From assembly GCF_000230895.2 (NCBI RefSeq), contig NC_016604.1:2976001-3040000 (forward strand): a stretch of DNA of 64,000 nucleotides, given 5' to 3'. The translations under genes were made by a program, and so were the position numbers. This document shows, one piece after another, positions 8,469 to 16,823 of this stretch. This DNA is from Mycolicibacterium rhodesiae NBB3. Lineage in GTDB: Bacteria > Actinomycetota > Actinomycetes > Mycobacteriales > Mycobacteriaceae. The notes below the pieces were generated by a model. The model was given only the letters and a program-made list of their open reading frames with translations, searched no databases and was not told the DNA's origin. Position 1 is the stretch's first letter; each line of letters starts with the position of its first letter.

Positions 8469-9902
8469 ATGAGCAAGGGTGCCCATAGTCAGCGTTGTCG
8501 CATGCAGATTCTCGGATCTACACCTTGGCGCGGTCAGTCCCGATCGCGCACCGGCACAACGGCATACAAGAGAGTACTCACCGGACTGCTAGTGGTGGTA
8601 TGCGCCATCGCGGCTACTGGGCTCACCGCTGGCGTGGCACCGCCTGCGCGGGCTGACGAGACCAAGTACCTGGAGTTCTACACGCCCCCGGATCCGCTGC
8701 CCCCCGGCAAGCCTGGTGACCTGATCCGTTCTGAGCCGGCCCGGTTGGTCTATGAGCCCTCGGGTCAGCTGGGCAGCTGGGTCGCGACGGGAACGCGGAT
8801 CATGTACCGCACCACCAATGCTAAGGGAGAACCGGTGGCTGCCACCGGGGTGTACCTGGAACCGCACAACCCGTGGCCCGGTAAAGGTCCGCGACCCCTG
8901 ATCGCCTATGCGCCAGGCCCTTACGGGCTCGGTGACCAGTGCGCACCGTCGCGGCTGATGGATCAGGGCATCCATTTCTCCCAAGGCTTCGACCTGACCT
9001 TCAACTACGAGGAAACCTTCCTGGCCACCATGGTCGCCCGAGGATTCGCCATCATCGTGGCCGACGGTGTCGGCATGGGAATCCATAACCCGGGCGGTCC
9101 GGGCCCGGAGTTCGCCAACCGACTTTCGGCCGGGACGGGACTGCTCGACGCCGCCCGTGCAGCCATGCAATTGCCGGGAACATCGCTGGATCCCCATGGA
9201 CCGGTGGCGTTCTGGGGCTGGCTCACCGGCGGTCAGGCCGCCGGGTCGGCGGTCGAACAAGCCGCCACCTACGCACCCGAAGTGAACATCGTGGGGGCGG
9301 CCTTGAACACTCCGGTGGCCAATCTGTCCCTGATGCCGCCGTTCCTCGACGGCAATCTATTGGTCGGAGCGCTGGCCTACGTACTCAACGGCGTCGTCAA
9401 TGCCTACCCGGAGACCAAGGACCTTCTTATCGGCACTCTGGCCCCTCGCGGTCTGCACTTCGTGCAATGGTCATCTGAGATCTGCCTGGTGCAATCGGTG
9501 GCCGATTTCGCCTTCCGTCACCTCTACTTCCCCGATAACACGGGGTATTTCAACGTCGATCCGGCCACGCTGTTCGGCAATGACCCCGTCAAGAGCCTGC
9601 TACTCGCACAGAACTTGGGACAGGCGAAACCCACCGGCCCGGTGTACATATCGACCAACCGGTACGACACGTTCAACCCGTATCAAGCATCAGTGGACTT
9701 GAAGAATGACTGGTGCGCCAAGGGCGCCGACGTGCAACTGTGGACCAACCAGGAACCCCCTTTCCTCAACAAGGCGTCCATCAACACCCTGCTGCCCTAC
9801 TTCATCGACGGCGAACGCTCCATGCAGTGGCTCGCCGACCGATTCAACGGGCTACCCACCACTCCGAACTGCGCAGAAGCCCCGGCTCCGCAGCCGGCGT
9901 AG
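8469..9902 (+). CDS. Secretory lipase (LIP) family protein lacking the nucleophile Ser
   Basis: A 477-residue alpha/beta-hydrolase of the secreted LIP family. The ATG at 8469 has AAAGGAC upstream. Residues about 35-62 form a signal peptide (hydrophobic core TGLLVVVCAIAATGLTAGVA, then ARADE). Family landmarks are YAPGPYGLGDQC, the DGVGMG segment (200-204) and the C-terminal triad-region segments. The nucleophile elbow, normally G-Y/W-S-x-G-G, reads G250-W-L-T-G-G here: the serine position is Leu252 (codon CTC). Without that serine, ester hydrolysis by the usual mechanism is not expected, so it may be a non-catalytic binding protein or a decaying gene. The rest of the frame is intact with normal codon use. 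It stands alone, with no obvious operon partner. Confidence 0.82.
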   Translation: MSKGAHSQRCRMQILGSTPWRGQSRSRTGTTAYKRVLTGLLVVVCAIAATGLTAGVAPPARADETKYLEFYTPPDPLPPGKPGDLIRSEPARLVYEPSGQLGSWVATGTRIMYRTTNAKGEPVAATGVYLEPHNPWPGKGPRPLIAYAPGPYGLGDQCAPSRLMDQGIHFSQGFDLTFNYEETFLATMVARGFAIIVADGVGMGIHNPGGPGPEFANRLSAGTGLLDAARAAMQLPGTSLDPHGPVAFWGWLTGGQAAGSAVEQAATYAPEVNIVGAALNTPVANLSLMPPFLDGNLLVGALAYVLNGVVNAYPETKDLLIGTLAPRGLHFVQWSSEICLVQSVADFAFRHLYFPDNTGYFNVDPATLFGNDPVKSLLLAQNLGQAKPTGPVYISTNRYDTFNPYQASVDLKNDWCAKGADVQLWTNQEPPFLNKASINTLLPYFIDGERSMQWLADRFNGLPTTPNCAEAPAPQPA

Positions 9903-10062
9903 TTGATTGGGAGTTGGCGGTTTGTGCGAAGGCGATCGCGACCTCGTAGCGGTGGATGATCCGGCCCATGAAGCTGAAAACCACTGCGGTCACCCGACCA
10001 GCTCCGGTCGCGCAGGGCGCGATCTGATTGTGCCGTAATCACCCAGCGGTCACGCTGCGTTC

Positions 10063-10380
10063 CTAGCCAGTTCGCAGCCGCTCCGCCAAGGCGTCCGTTA
10101 ATTGCTCGACACTCGGCGATCCGGACACGGCAGCGCCGTCGCGGTAAAGTCGACACGACAAGCCAATAGCCGCTTCTGTCGTCGCGAAAAGATCAGTACC
10201 GTCGACCAAGACGGTTGGAGATCCGACGAAGCCAAGTTCCTGAGCCTCCTCGACGCTTCGAACCAGCCGTAGCCGTACGTCTGTGTCGGGGTGACCGACC
10301 GCGTCGAGGGCGAGAGCGAGGCGTTCTCTTGTGACGGTCACGCTCGGGCAGCCCTGTATGTATCGCACCTCGACGTCCAC
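10063..10380 (-). CDS. Small thioredoxin-fold protein with GCPS motif
   Basis: A 105-residue protein starting at a GTG (10380). It opens with beta-strand VEVRYIQGCPS, the signature of the short thioredoxin-like proteins that keep one N-terminal Cys (here in GCPS). Later it has GFVGSPTVLVDGTDLF, the cis-proline segment of the fold, and a C-terminal helix. The second Cys (C-x-x-C) is absent at the active site, so a classical dithiol reductase is unlikely; a thiol- or metal-binding role is possible. The frame stays open upstream but that extension looks non-coding. Confidence 0.65.
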   Translation of the reverse strand: MDVEVRYIQGCPSVTVTRERLALALDAVGHPDTDVRLRLVRSVEEAQELGFVGSPTVLVDGTDLFATTEAAIGLSCRLYRDGAAVSGSPSVEQLTDALAERLRTG

Positions 10381-10618
10381 ACACCAATTATGCGCCGGTG
10401 AGCCGATTACGGTGAAGACAACCAACATCAGCCGGGCGTTGCGAAGTTCCGCGGGCGCATTACGAGATGAGCAGCCGACACTTACCGGCCAGCGGGGTTG
10501 GTGGTCGCTCTGCGACTGATGATGGCCACTCAGTTCACTGAGCCTGTAGTCGTGTACGAGTTTGTTGAGCCCGTTTATGCGTGCATGTACGCGGTTACGC
10601 GTGCACTCATGCGCGCTT

Positions 10619-11761
10619 TCACACGAGTGGCCCCCTTCGGCGGCCGTCCGGTCTGCTCGCTTTTCGATCTGCCGAAGAAGAAGTGGCGTTGGGCAACCGG
10701 TCCGGAAGGGCGAGTTTGCAGATTGTGCGCATTGTGCGCAAGTGCTGGCGCAGCAGCGGACCGGTGGTGTAGGGCAAGTCATAGGTTGCGCAGAGCGCTT
10801 GGACGCGTTGGGAGATCTCCGCGTAGCGATTACTTGGCAGATCGGGATAGAGGTGGTGTTCGATTTGGTAGCAGAGGTTTCCGGTCATGAATGCCAGTAC
10901 TGGCCCGGCGTCGAAGTTTGCGGTTCCCAACATTTGCCGCAGATACCATTCGGGCTTGGTTTCGCCCACTAGAGCTTGTGGAGTGAATTTCTCCGCACCG
11001 TCCGGGAAGTGCCCGCAGGCGATTACCGCATACGCCCACACATTGCGTATCACGTTGGCGGCTACGTTCGCCGTAAGTGTGCGGAGCCGTCGCCGCGGGC
11101 TGAGCGTCGGAAAGAGCACATAGTCTTTAACCGTCTGGCGCACCATCTTGCGGAGCATCGCCCGGGTGTGAGTCGATCGCTGTTCGGAGCTCGCCGTGCG
11201 ATGCTGCTGTGCATAGAGGCCGTGCAGCGCGATGCCCCATTCGAAGAGGCCTGCCAGTAGCACGGCGGCGAACGGCTGAAGCAGTGAGATAGCCTTCCAC
11301 TGTTGATCCCTGGTGACCCGCAGGACTCCGTACCCGAGGTCGTCGTCCATCCCAACGACATTCGTAAACATGTGGTGGCGGTAATTGTGGGAGTAGCGCC
11401 AATGCGACGAGAGGCCCACCAGGTCCCACTCCCAGGTCGTGGAGTGGATCTCCGGGTCGTTCATCCAATCCCATTGACCGTGGGAAATGTTGTGTCCGAG
11501 TTCCATGTTCTCGATGCACTTCGCCATGGCTAATGCGGTAGTGCCGATGGCCCATCCGGCCTTGCTTTTGCTCCCGCAGATGGTGAGCCGTGCTGCGACC
11601 TCGAGGTATCGCTGAAGAGCGATCGTTCGCGTGATATAGGTCCTGTCGCGTGAGCCGCGCGAGTCCTCGGTGTCACGGCGTATTGCGTCCAGCTCAACCG
11701 CGAGTGCCTCGACGTCCGCGCCGCTCATGTGGGCGTACTCGGGTAGTTGTGTGATTGCCAC
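10619..11761 (-). CDS. desA3: DesA3-like membrane fatty acyl-CoA desaturase
   Basis: A 380-residue integral membrane di-iron desaturase resembling M. tuberculosis DesA3 (Rv3229c, about 427 residues), the stearoyl-CoA delta-9 desaturase. The His boxes are visible: GHNISH (89-94), HNYRHH (125-130) and QIEHHLYPDLPSNR (299-312). The N-terminus (MAITQLPEYAHMSGADVEALA) matches the DesA3 start, supporting the ATG at 11761. The C-terminal tail is shorter than in DesA3. The electron-donating oxidoreductase usually beside desA3 is not present; instead two small genes lie upstream on the same strand, ending 79 bases before this start, which suggests one transcript. Confidence 0.85.
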   Translation of the reverse strand: MAITQLPEYAHMSGADVEALAVELDAIRRDTEDSRGSRDRTYITRTIALQRYLEVAARLTICGSKSKAGWAIGTTALAMAKCIENMELGHNISHGQWDWMNDPEIHSTTWEWDLVGLSSHWRYSHNYRHHMFTNVVGMDDDLGYGVLRVTRDQQWKAISLLQPFAAVLLAGLFEWGIALHGLYAQQHRTASSEQRSTHTRAMLRKMVRQTVKDYVLFPTLSPRRRLRTLTANVAANVIRNVWAYAVIACGHFPDGAEKFTPQALVGETKPEWYLRQMLGTANFDAGPVLAFMTGNLCYQIEHHLYPDLPSNRYAEISQRVQALCATYDLPYTTGPLLRQHLRTMRTICKLALPDRLPNATSSSADRKASRPDGRRRGPLV

Positions 11762-11840
11762 GGTGCCTCACGACTGAACTGGATGGGGTGGTGCGGCGGC
11801 GCAGGTCGGCGGCCTGTCGGCAGGACGTCGACTGTCGGAC

Positions 11841-12290
11841 TCAGCTGGCGGTCGAACAGTTCGTGGACCGGGTGCACAGGTGCAGACGCCAGCGACAGAC
11901 TTTGTGAATCTCGTGATGCACCATTGCGGTTAGACCTAGCGCGTCCGCTGGCACGACGGTCTGAAAGAGATCGAGAGCCCTGGTGAAGAACTCCTGCTCG
12001 TCCAGCCCAAATTCTTCGAATATCTCCTGGGCGGATCCGCCGCCGAAGCGGTACCAGCGTCGGATGAACTCCACTATGGCCCACTCGTATGGGCCTAGGC
12101 GTGTCGGTGGGTCGGTGTTCAGTGCCACTTCGTCTTTGACGCTCAGCGGTCGCCCGCGCCTGGGACTCCCGTTGCGTTGCGGCAATGTGACCCGGACGTG
12201 GTTGGCTACAGGGGCACCGCGGCGGCCCGCAGGCACCGCGGGCGGCCGCGCGTGGGCCGCCCCGCCGGTGTCATCCTGGCCGACCTCCAT
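11841..12290 (-). CDS. DUF3263 family protein
   Basis: A 149-residue protein. The conserved core is LGPYEWAIVEFIRRWYRFGGG followed by QEIFEEFGLDEQEFFTRALDLF, a small helical domain of unknown function found in actinobacteria. The N-terminal 60 residues are Gly/Arg/Pro-rich. Its ATG (12290-12288) directly abuts the stop codon of the upstream small gene, so translation is likely coupled, and the desaturase follows 79 bases later. A second DUF3263 gene lies at 40094-40534. Confidence 0.7.
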   Translation of the reverse strand: MEVGQDDTGGAAHARPPAVPAGRRGAPVANHVRVTLPQRNGSPRRGRPLSVKDEVALNTDPPTRLGPYEWAIVEFIRRWYRFGGGSAQEIFEEFGLDEQEFFTRALDLFQTVVPADALGLTAMVHHEIHKVCRWRLHLCTRSTNCSTAS

Positions 12291-12515
12291 CTAGATCGCC
12301 CCGCAGTCGGGGGTGGTGGGTAGGTCCGTAGTGGCCACATTCCAGATCGGTTCGCCGTTGGGGCTATTGGCAAATTGGTCAACGAGAGGCCACCAGTCTC
12401 CGACACTCAGCGGCTGTCCATGTTCTCCGGTATCGCCACCGGCGACAGGCCGCCCCGTGGCCTCAATTCGTTTGCGTATCGAGTCGAATCCGTCGTCCAG
12501 GTTTCTCGCGTCCAT
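12291..12515 (-). CDS. Small hypothetical protein, first gene of the desaturase operon
   Basis: A 74-residue protein from the ATG at 12515 with AAGGAG nine bases upstream. The start reads MDARNLDDGFDSIRKRIEAT; it is acidic, with no membrane segment. No family recognised. Its stop codon touches the start of the DUF3263 gene. The good ribosome site and the coupling support it being real. Confidence 0.6.
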   Translation of the reverse strand: MDARNLDDGFDSIRKRIEATGRPVAGGDTGEHGQPLSVGDWWPLVDQFANSPNGEPIWNVATTDLPTTPDCGAI

Positions 12516-12869
12516 ATATTCAGACTCCTTGGTATGACTGTGTGAAAGGCTGCGGACCCACATCGCGGTGTATCCGTTGAAATGCCACGCCGCGGATACC
12601 CGGGTTGGCCCCGGCGATAAAGTCTGCAACACCAACACCTTCCACCGAGGGCAGGAGCGCGGTGCGGTGGAGCGTTCAGAAGAAACACCGGGACTGCCAT
12701 CCGATCACTGTGTGCTTCGTCAATGGGGTGTCCACCAACCTAGAACCCATTGAGCTGCACGGCATTGTCCCTGTAGGACCAAAGAAGAAGAATCCGTTTG
12801 TCCTGCATCGTCCCGGCCCCGGTCTTCACCCGCTTGTTACGAAGAGTTCGCGGGCGGACCTGCGTGAGA
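12516..12869. other. Upstream region of the desaturase operon, no gene seen
   Basis: About 350 bases. It must carry the operon promoter, but I cannot point to clear boxes. Several short overlapping frames here look like chance. Confidence 0.3.
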
Positions 12870-13017
12870 TCAGTACTCGCTGTCCTCGGCGAGGTTGTTC
12901 TGCTTTCCGTAGACGAGCGATTCGGCCTCCTCGATGAGGCGTTGCTCCGCACCGCGCGCTAGTCGACGTTGTTCTGCACGCCAGCGGGCCGCGTCATCGA
13001 GGCGGCTTTCCAAGGCT

Positions 13018-13368
13018 TCAATGTGTTCCAGTACGAAGCTCCAAGAACTGGAAGTACACGGCCAGTGCTGCGGCCCGCCCGGTGCGGGTGGAGGGGTTGG
13101 CATCGCGCAGCACCGTGCCGAAGTAGACGTCGGCATCGGCGGGCTGCATCTCCCACAGCGGCCGGCCAAACCAGTCGCGGATCAGCTCGAGGTGGTTGGT
13201 GTCGTTGCGGATCGTGCTGTCGACCAATCCGGCCGACGCCCGTGCCAGCACGAACCCGGCCAGCACGTCGGTCTCGAAGTCGGCAAGCTCCTCCTCGCTC
13301 GTCGGTACGCGATGTTCCCGCAGATCGCGGACCACAGCCAGAGCCAACCCACGCCTCCTCGACTTCAC
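13018..13368 (-). pseudogene. Tyrosine recombinase N-terminal fragment
   Basis: From a GTG at 13368 the minus strand encodes the N-terminal core-binding domain of a site-specific recombinase (EELADFETDVLAGFVLARAS, then TIRNDTNHLELIRDWFGRPLWEM and AAALAVYFQFLELR). At about 13030 the similarity ends and the catalytic domain is missing. In the next frame a coiled, charged stretch (RLDDAARWRAEQRRLARG) runs to 12870; it may be the tail of another lost gene. This is a broken piece of a multi-recombinase element distinct from the recombinase at the window's left end. Confidence 0.6.
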
Positions 13369-14067
13369 TCAGGGTGAAGAAACATCATCTCGCCAACTAT
13401 TCAGTCAGCAAGAATGATGCCGGTTCATCAGAGGGTTCTGGTGGAGCGACACGCCTACAACGGCTGTTCCAGGCGTTGAAAGGGCTAACGGGCGATATCG
13501 GTTGGGCTCAGGAACTCGTCGACTGTTGGGCACCCTGTCGTGTTTTGATCTGATGAATCACGGATACGGTGCTTCCTGTGGTTGGTGGCCCACCGTACTC
13601 TGGTGACAAACTGTTGTTGATCTGCGGCTTCGGGCTCACTTGGCGGTAGGCGCAGGGTGTGCGCTCGCGGGATGCGGCCGACACGCCCGGCTGAGTTGCA
13701 TCGGAGGTGATGCACCTACCTGCAGCGATGCGGGGTTAATGATTTGGTGATTCATAGGATGAGACAGTTGTAGGCGGTCCTGCCCCTCGATACGAGCGGT
13801 CGCGTGTTACGTGGTCGGTTCGGTCCCTGTATTGCATCCGGAGGCCCAGGCCGCCGACGAGATCCTCGAGATCGGCGCAATCAGCAACTGTGCAACTAAC
13901 CCTGGCTATGACCCGTCGCTTGCGACTGCTTGTGCGCTCGCCGCGATCGCCGATGCCACGGCGGACCAAGGAACTCGCCTACGCAATGTGAGCTCTCGAA
14001 TTCACCGCGCCCGCACCTGAACCGTTTCGAGATGACGCCGCTTCCTTCTGCGAGAAGGATGCGAATT
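13369..14067. other. Region without genes between mobile-element remnants
   Basis: About 700 bases with only short, unsupported frames on both strands. Given its neighbours it is probably degenerate mobile-element DNA, but nothing identifiable remains. Confidence 0.35.
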
Positions 14068-14275
14068 ATGTCCAAGCACTACTCGGTCTACCCGCGTGAG
14101 CGTGCGGTGACGATGGTGCTGCTCACGCGTCAATGAGTATCGGCCAGTGTATGCCCGCCTGCCCGTCCATTGGCCCGAATGTCGGTGTCGGGGCGAAGTC
14201 GCTGCGGCGGTGGGTGGTGCAGGCCCAGGCGACGGGTCCCAGTGTCCGGGTGTCACCAGTGAGGTGGCCGCGGAT
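14068..14275 (+). pseudogene. IS3-family OrfA remnant
   Basis: It begins MSKHYSVYPRERAV, the typical start of IS3-family OrfA, then shifts frame. Later pieces GVGAKSLRRWVVQAQ and (in another frame) PGVTSEVAADW match the middle of OrfA in order. At least two frameshifts. The sequence then runs into an MmpL fragment on the opposite strand. Confidence 0.6.
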
Positions 14276-14890
14276 TGGACGTCGGTAGGGGTACTGGTGA
14301 CGGCGGCGGGGTAGTAGCGGTCGCCTAGGCCGGCGACCTGGGTGAAGAATCCGCTGTCGCGCAAGCTCACCAGAACCTGGACCTGATCGCGGATCTGGGC
14401 GCATTGGGGTGTGGCGGCACACCACGTGGAGGTGTTGAGCGCGCCGACGAGCGGGTCGAGGACGGCGGCGACGCGTTGAGCCTGTTCGGCCAACGGACGC
14501 AGCCCGGGGCCGGATTGGATGGCTTGGTCGACGGCGGGGGCGGTGGCCGAAAGCTGTTGCAGCAGAGGCCGAAACTGCTGAGCCTGGGTGCCGGCGGACT
14601 GGGCTTGGGTGAGTATCGCGGTTAGTGGGGTCAGGGCGGTGCGCAGGGTGGTGTGGAGCGGCGAGTTGGTCGGCGCCACTGGTCAGCTTGGCGAGGTTGT
14701 CCTTTCTGGCGCTGCCGTCGGCGACGGTACCGGCCATCTTGTCGGCGATCTGGCCGTCCTGCCAGTAGAGTTGGGCTTGGTCGAGGCGGGCTCCGGTGGG
14801 CGGGTGACCCGGACACGCTGGCGACACCGGGGATCGGGGAGACCCGGGAGACCATTTCGACCAAGTCAGCCAGCTCCCTTGCCAATGGCA
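14250..14890 (-). pseudogene. MmpL transporter fragment, multiply frameshifted
   Basis: Three minus-strand frames, read in order, give the first periplasmic domain of a mycobacterial MmpL lipid/siderophore transporter: RELADLVEMVSR and PGVASVSG (from about 14880), then ARLDQAQLYWQDGQIADKMAG to TSGADQLA, then TLRTALTPLTAILTQAQSAG through LVGALNTSTWCA and LRDSGFFTQVAGLGDRYYP. All membrane segments are absent. The fragment is bounded on both sides by IS3 pieces on the plus strand. Confidence 0.65.
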
Positions 14891-15078
14891 GTGATGGAGC
14901 CCGGCGAGCCTGCCTAGCGATCCGCTTGGGGTTCGCCGATGCCTCCGCTGGCGGCCAGAGGCCACTACCGTCGACAAGGGACCACGACGTGGTTTGCCGC
15001 CGCGACGTTGAGCACTCCGGCCCGACCTCGGGCCACAGGACTCTAAACAGGCCGGACTCAATCACGGGGAACACGCCG

Positions 15079-15219
15079 GAGGCCCGCGTGGTCATCGGCG
15101 ACTTCAAACACGAGCACAACCACCGCCACCGCCACTCGGCCCTGGGCTACCGCACGCCGGCCGAGTACGCTGCCGCCTGCAGGTGCACCCACACGCCGGT
15201 GGCCTGCAGCATCAACTGA
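15079..15219 (+). pseudogene. IS3-family OrfB 3' remnant
   Basis: The last 46 codons of an IS3-type transposase: FKHEHNHRHRHSALGY followed by TPAEYAAAC, the hallmark end of OrfB, then a stop at 15219. It has the same orientation as the OrfA remnant at 14068, so both may be ends of one IS whose middle was replaced by the MmpL fragment. Confidence 0.6.
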
Positions 15220-15588
15220 ACCCGGAACCAACAACCCGACTCTAAAACCGGGTGGACTCAAGAACGGGGACTCGCCAGCGGCAGGCGAGAGATCACGGGA
15301 TGACTGATGCACCCTTCACTTTCGACGTGGTGTCGCAGGATCGTGACAGACGGCGCGATGCATTGACAGGTACGCCCTACACGAGGACATGTGGCGCTGA
15401 TGAATGATTAGATGTACGCAATCGATTGGGTCGTTGAGGCATCGCGATTCGGCTAGCGGCAGGCAGAATAGTCACAGCGTTGTGCGCAAAGTTTCGGTTT
15501 AGGTCTGCGCGTGTTGACAACTGTTCTCAATCTCGGACGGTGGCGTCCGTCGCAGACTAGTCGGGTGTGCGAGGTTGTTGAAGTGGAC
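15220..15588. other. Intergenic, no gene seen
   Basis: About 370 bases. The first 50 or so probably include the right end of the IS3 remnant; the rest is the upstream region of the DUF4442 gene, without recognisable sites. Confidence 0.3.
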
Positions 15589-16062
15589 ATGACGGTAATC
15601 GCGAAGCGCTTGCTCGAGCCCATACCGGCTAACCGTATGGCTGGCGTTGAGATTTTGCGAGCCATCGATGGTCATGCCGACGTGGCTCTGGAAACCTCCG
15701 AAGCCCTGATGAACGTGATCGGTTCACTTCATTCGGCAGGGCTGACGGTGCTCGTCGATGCAGCCGGATTGGCCGCGATCATTGCAGCGGGCTCTGAAAC
15801 TGATATGGACGGGATCATCCCGTTGGGCAGGGCTGCTACGTTGAAATTTCTTGCACCCGCTCGGGGGCGATTGACGGCTAGTTGCAGCCTCACAGATAAC
15901 GCCCGGGCGATGCTCGACTCGCTGTGGTCCGGTGTAAATGATCGTGCTCGGCTTTCGACGCACGCCGTCGTGACTGACTTGACCGGAGTGGTGGTGTGTC
16001 GGGGCTCGTTCGACTGGAGTCTGCGTCGTACACCACCGGTCGCGTCATCGACTACGGCCTGA
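15589..16062 (+). CDS. DUF4442 / hotdog-fold thioesterase-like protein
   Basis: A 157-residue protein like the mycobacterial DUF4442 (PaaI-like hotdog) family. Features are the helix and turn LMNVIGSLHSAGLTVLVDAAGLAA (about 60-83), ATLKFLAPARGRLTA (100-115), and a C-terminal strand DLTGVVVCRGSFDWSLRR. The family is expected to bind or cleave acyl thioesters; the substrate is unknown. The start at 15589 (ATG) is preferred over the longer frame because family similarity begins there; a GTG two codons earlier is an alternative. It appears to stand alone. Confidence 0.7.
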   Translation: MTVIAKRLLEPIPANRMAGVEILRAIDGHADVALETSEALMNVIGSLHSAGLTVLVDAAGLAAIIAAGSETDMDGIIPLGRAATLKFLAPARGRLTASCSLTDNARAMLDSLWSGVNDRARLSTHAVVTDLTGVVVCRGSFDWSLRRTPPVASSTTA

Positions 16063-16417
16063 TTGCAGTGGTGATCGGATGGTCTGCTCGGCAGACAGCA
16101 ATCTGTACTAGACCAACAGCGATTGCGAGCCACTTGGCGGCGAGGCTGGCTCGGTTACGGGGCCACCCGCGTGTCCTGGCAGCGCGGCTACTCCGGGCCG
16201 GCGAAGCGGGCGAGCAAGGCAGGGTCATCGTCCCCAAACTCTGGCCGATTCGACGCCGCCAGGTCCGGAAGAAAAAAGGGGTTTCGGCCGCCCAGGTTGA
16301 GCCTGCGAAGGTCTGAAGTCGGTCGATGGAGACGCAACCGAACCGGGTCCCGGTCCACTTTGCAAGTAGCGGCGACCGGAAGACGAAGAGAGCCCCGATT
16401 CCGGCGCGACCGACCGA
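16063..16417. other. Intergenic between convergent genes
   Basis: About 355 bases between the ends of the DUF4442 gene and the monooxygenase gene. No supported frame. It presumably contains terminators, but no strong hairpin was found by eye. Confidence 0.3.
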
Positions 16418-16723
16418 TCAACGGCGGGTCGTCGTGGCGAGCACTTCGACTGGTCGGATCTCCGGCGGCGCAGCAAGAAGATCGGGTGCGGCCTTTCCCA
16501 GCGCCTCGGCGACCGCTCCAGACAGGTGCGCCTGGCGGCCCTCATCGTCGCCGAAGGTGTCGAAGATGCCAAATGACGTCGGCCCCAAGCGAACCGCGTA
16601 CCACGTCACCGTCGCGGGCTCTTGTTCAACCAGCTTTTGCGCGCTTTCGAGGAAGGAGGCCACTTCGTCGCCTTTGGTGGGCTTGGCCTCAATGGTTACC
16701 AGCAGACCGACTCGTATTGCCAC
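16418..16723 (-). CDS. ABM-domain (quinol monooxygenase-like) protein
   Basis: A 101-residue antibiotic-biosynthesis-monooxygenase-type ferredoxin-like fold. Visible signs are RVGLLVTIEAKPTKGDEVASFL (4-25), PATVTWYAVRLGPTSFGIFDTF (36-57) and a helix of the type GRQAHLSGAVAEALG. Such proteins dimerise and either oxidise quinols or act on small reactive compounds. The GTG start at 16723 has AAAGGAG six bases upstream. The gene is divergent, across 100 bases, from a GlxA-type regulator, which is the likely controller of this gene. Confidence 0.8.
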   Translation of the reverse strand: MAIRVGLLVTIEAKPTKGDEVASFLESAQKLVEQEPATVTWYAVRLGPTSFGIFDTFGDDEGRQAHLSGAVAEALGKAAPDLLAAPPEIRPVEVLATTTRR

Positions 16724-16823
16724 CGGTTGCTCCTTTCATAGGTTTGGGTGTCGACGGCAACGATAAGGCGATCAGCGGCGGCGAACCAGAGGCGGATACG
16801 ACGTATTCGGTATCATTCGCGAC

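Noticed and set aside
12870..13030. Charged coiled tail after the recombinase fragment, minus strand
   Set aside because: Looks like coding DNA but too short and without an own start; mentioned within the recombinase remnant rather than as a gene.
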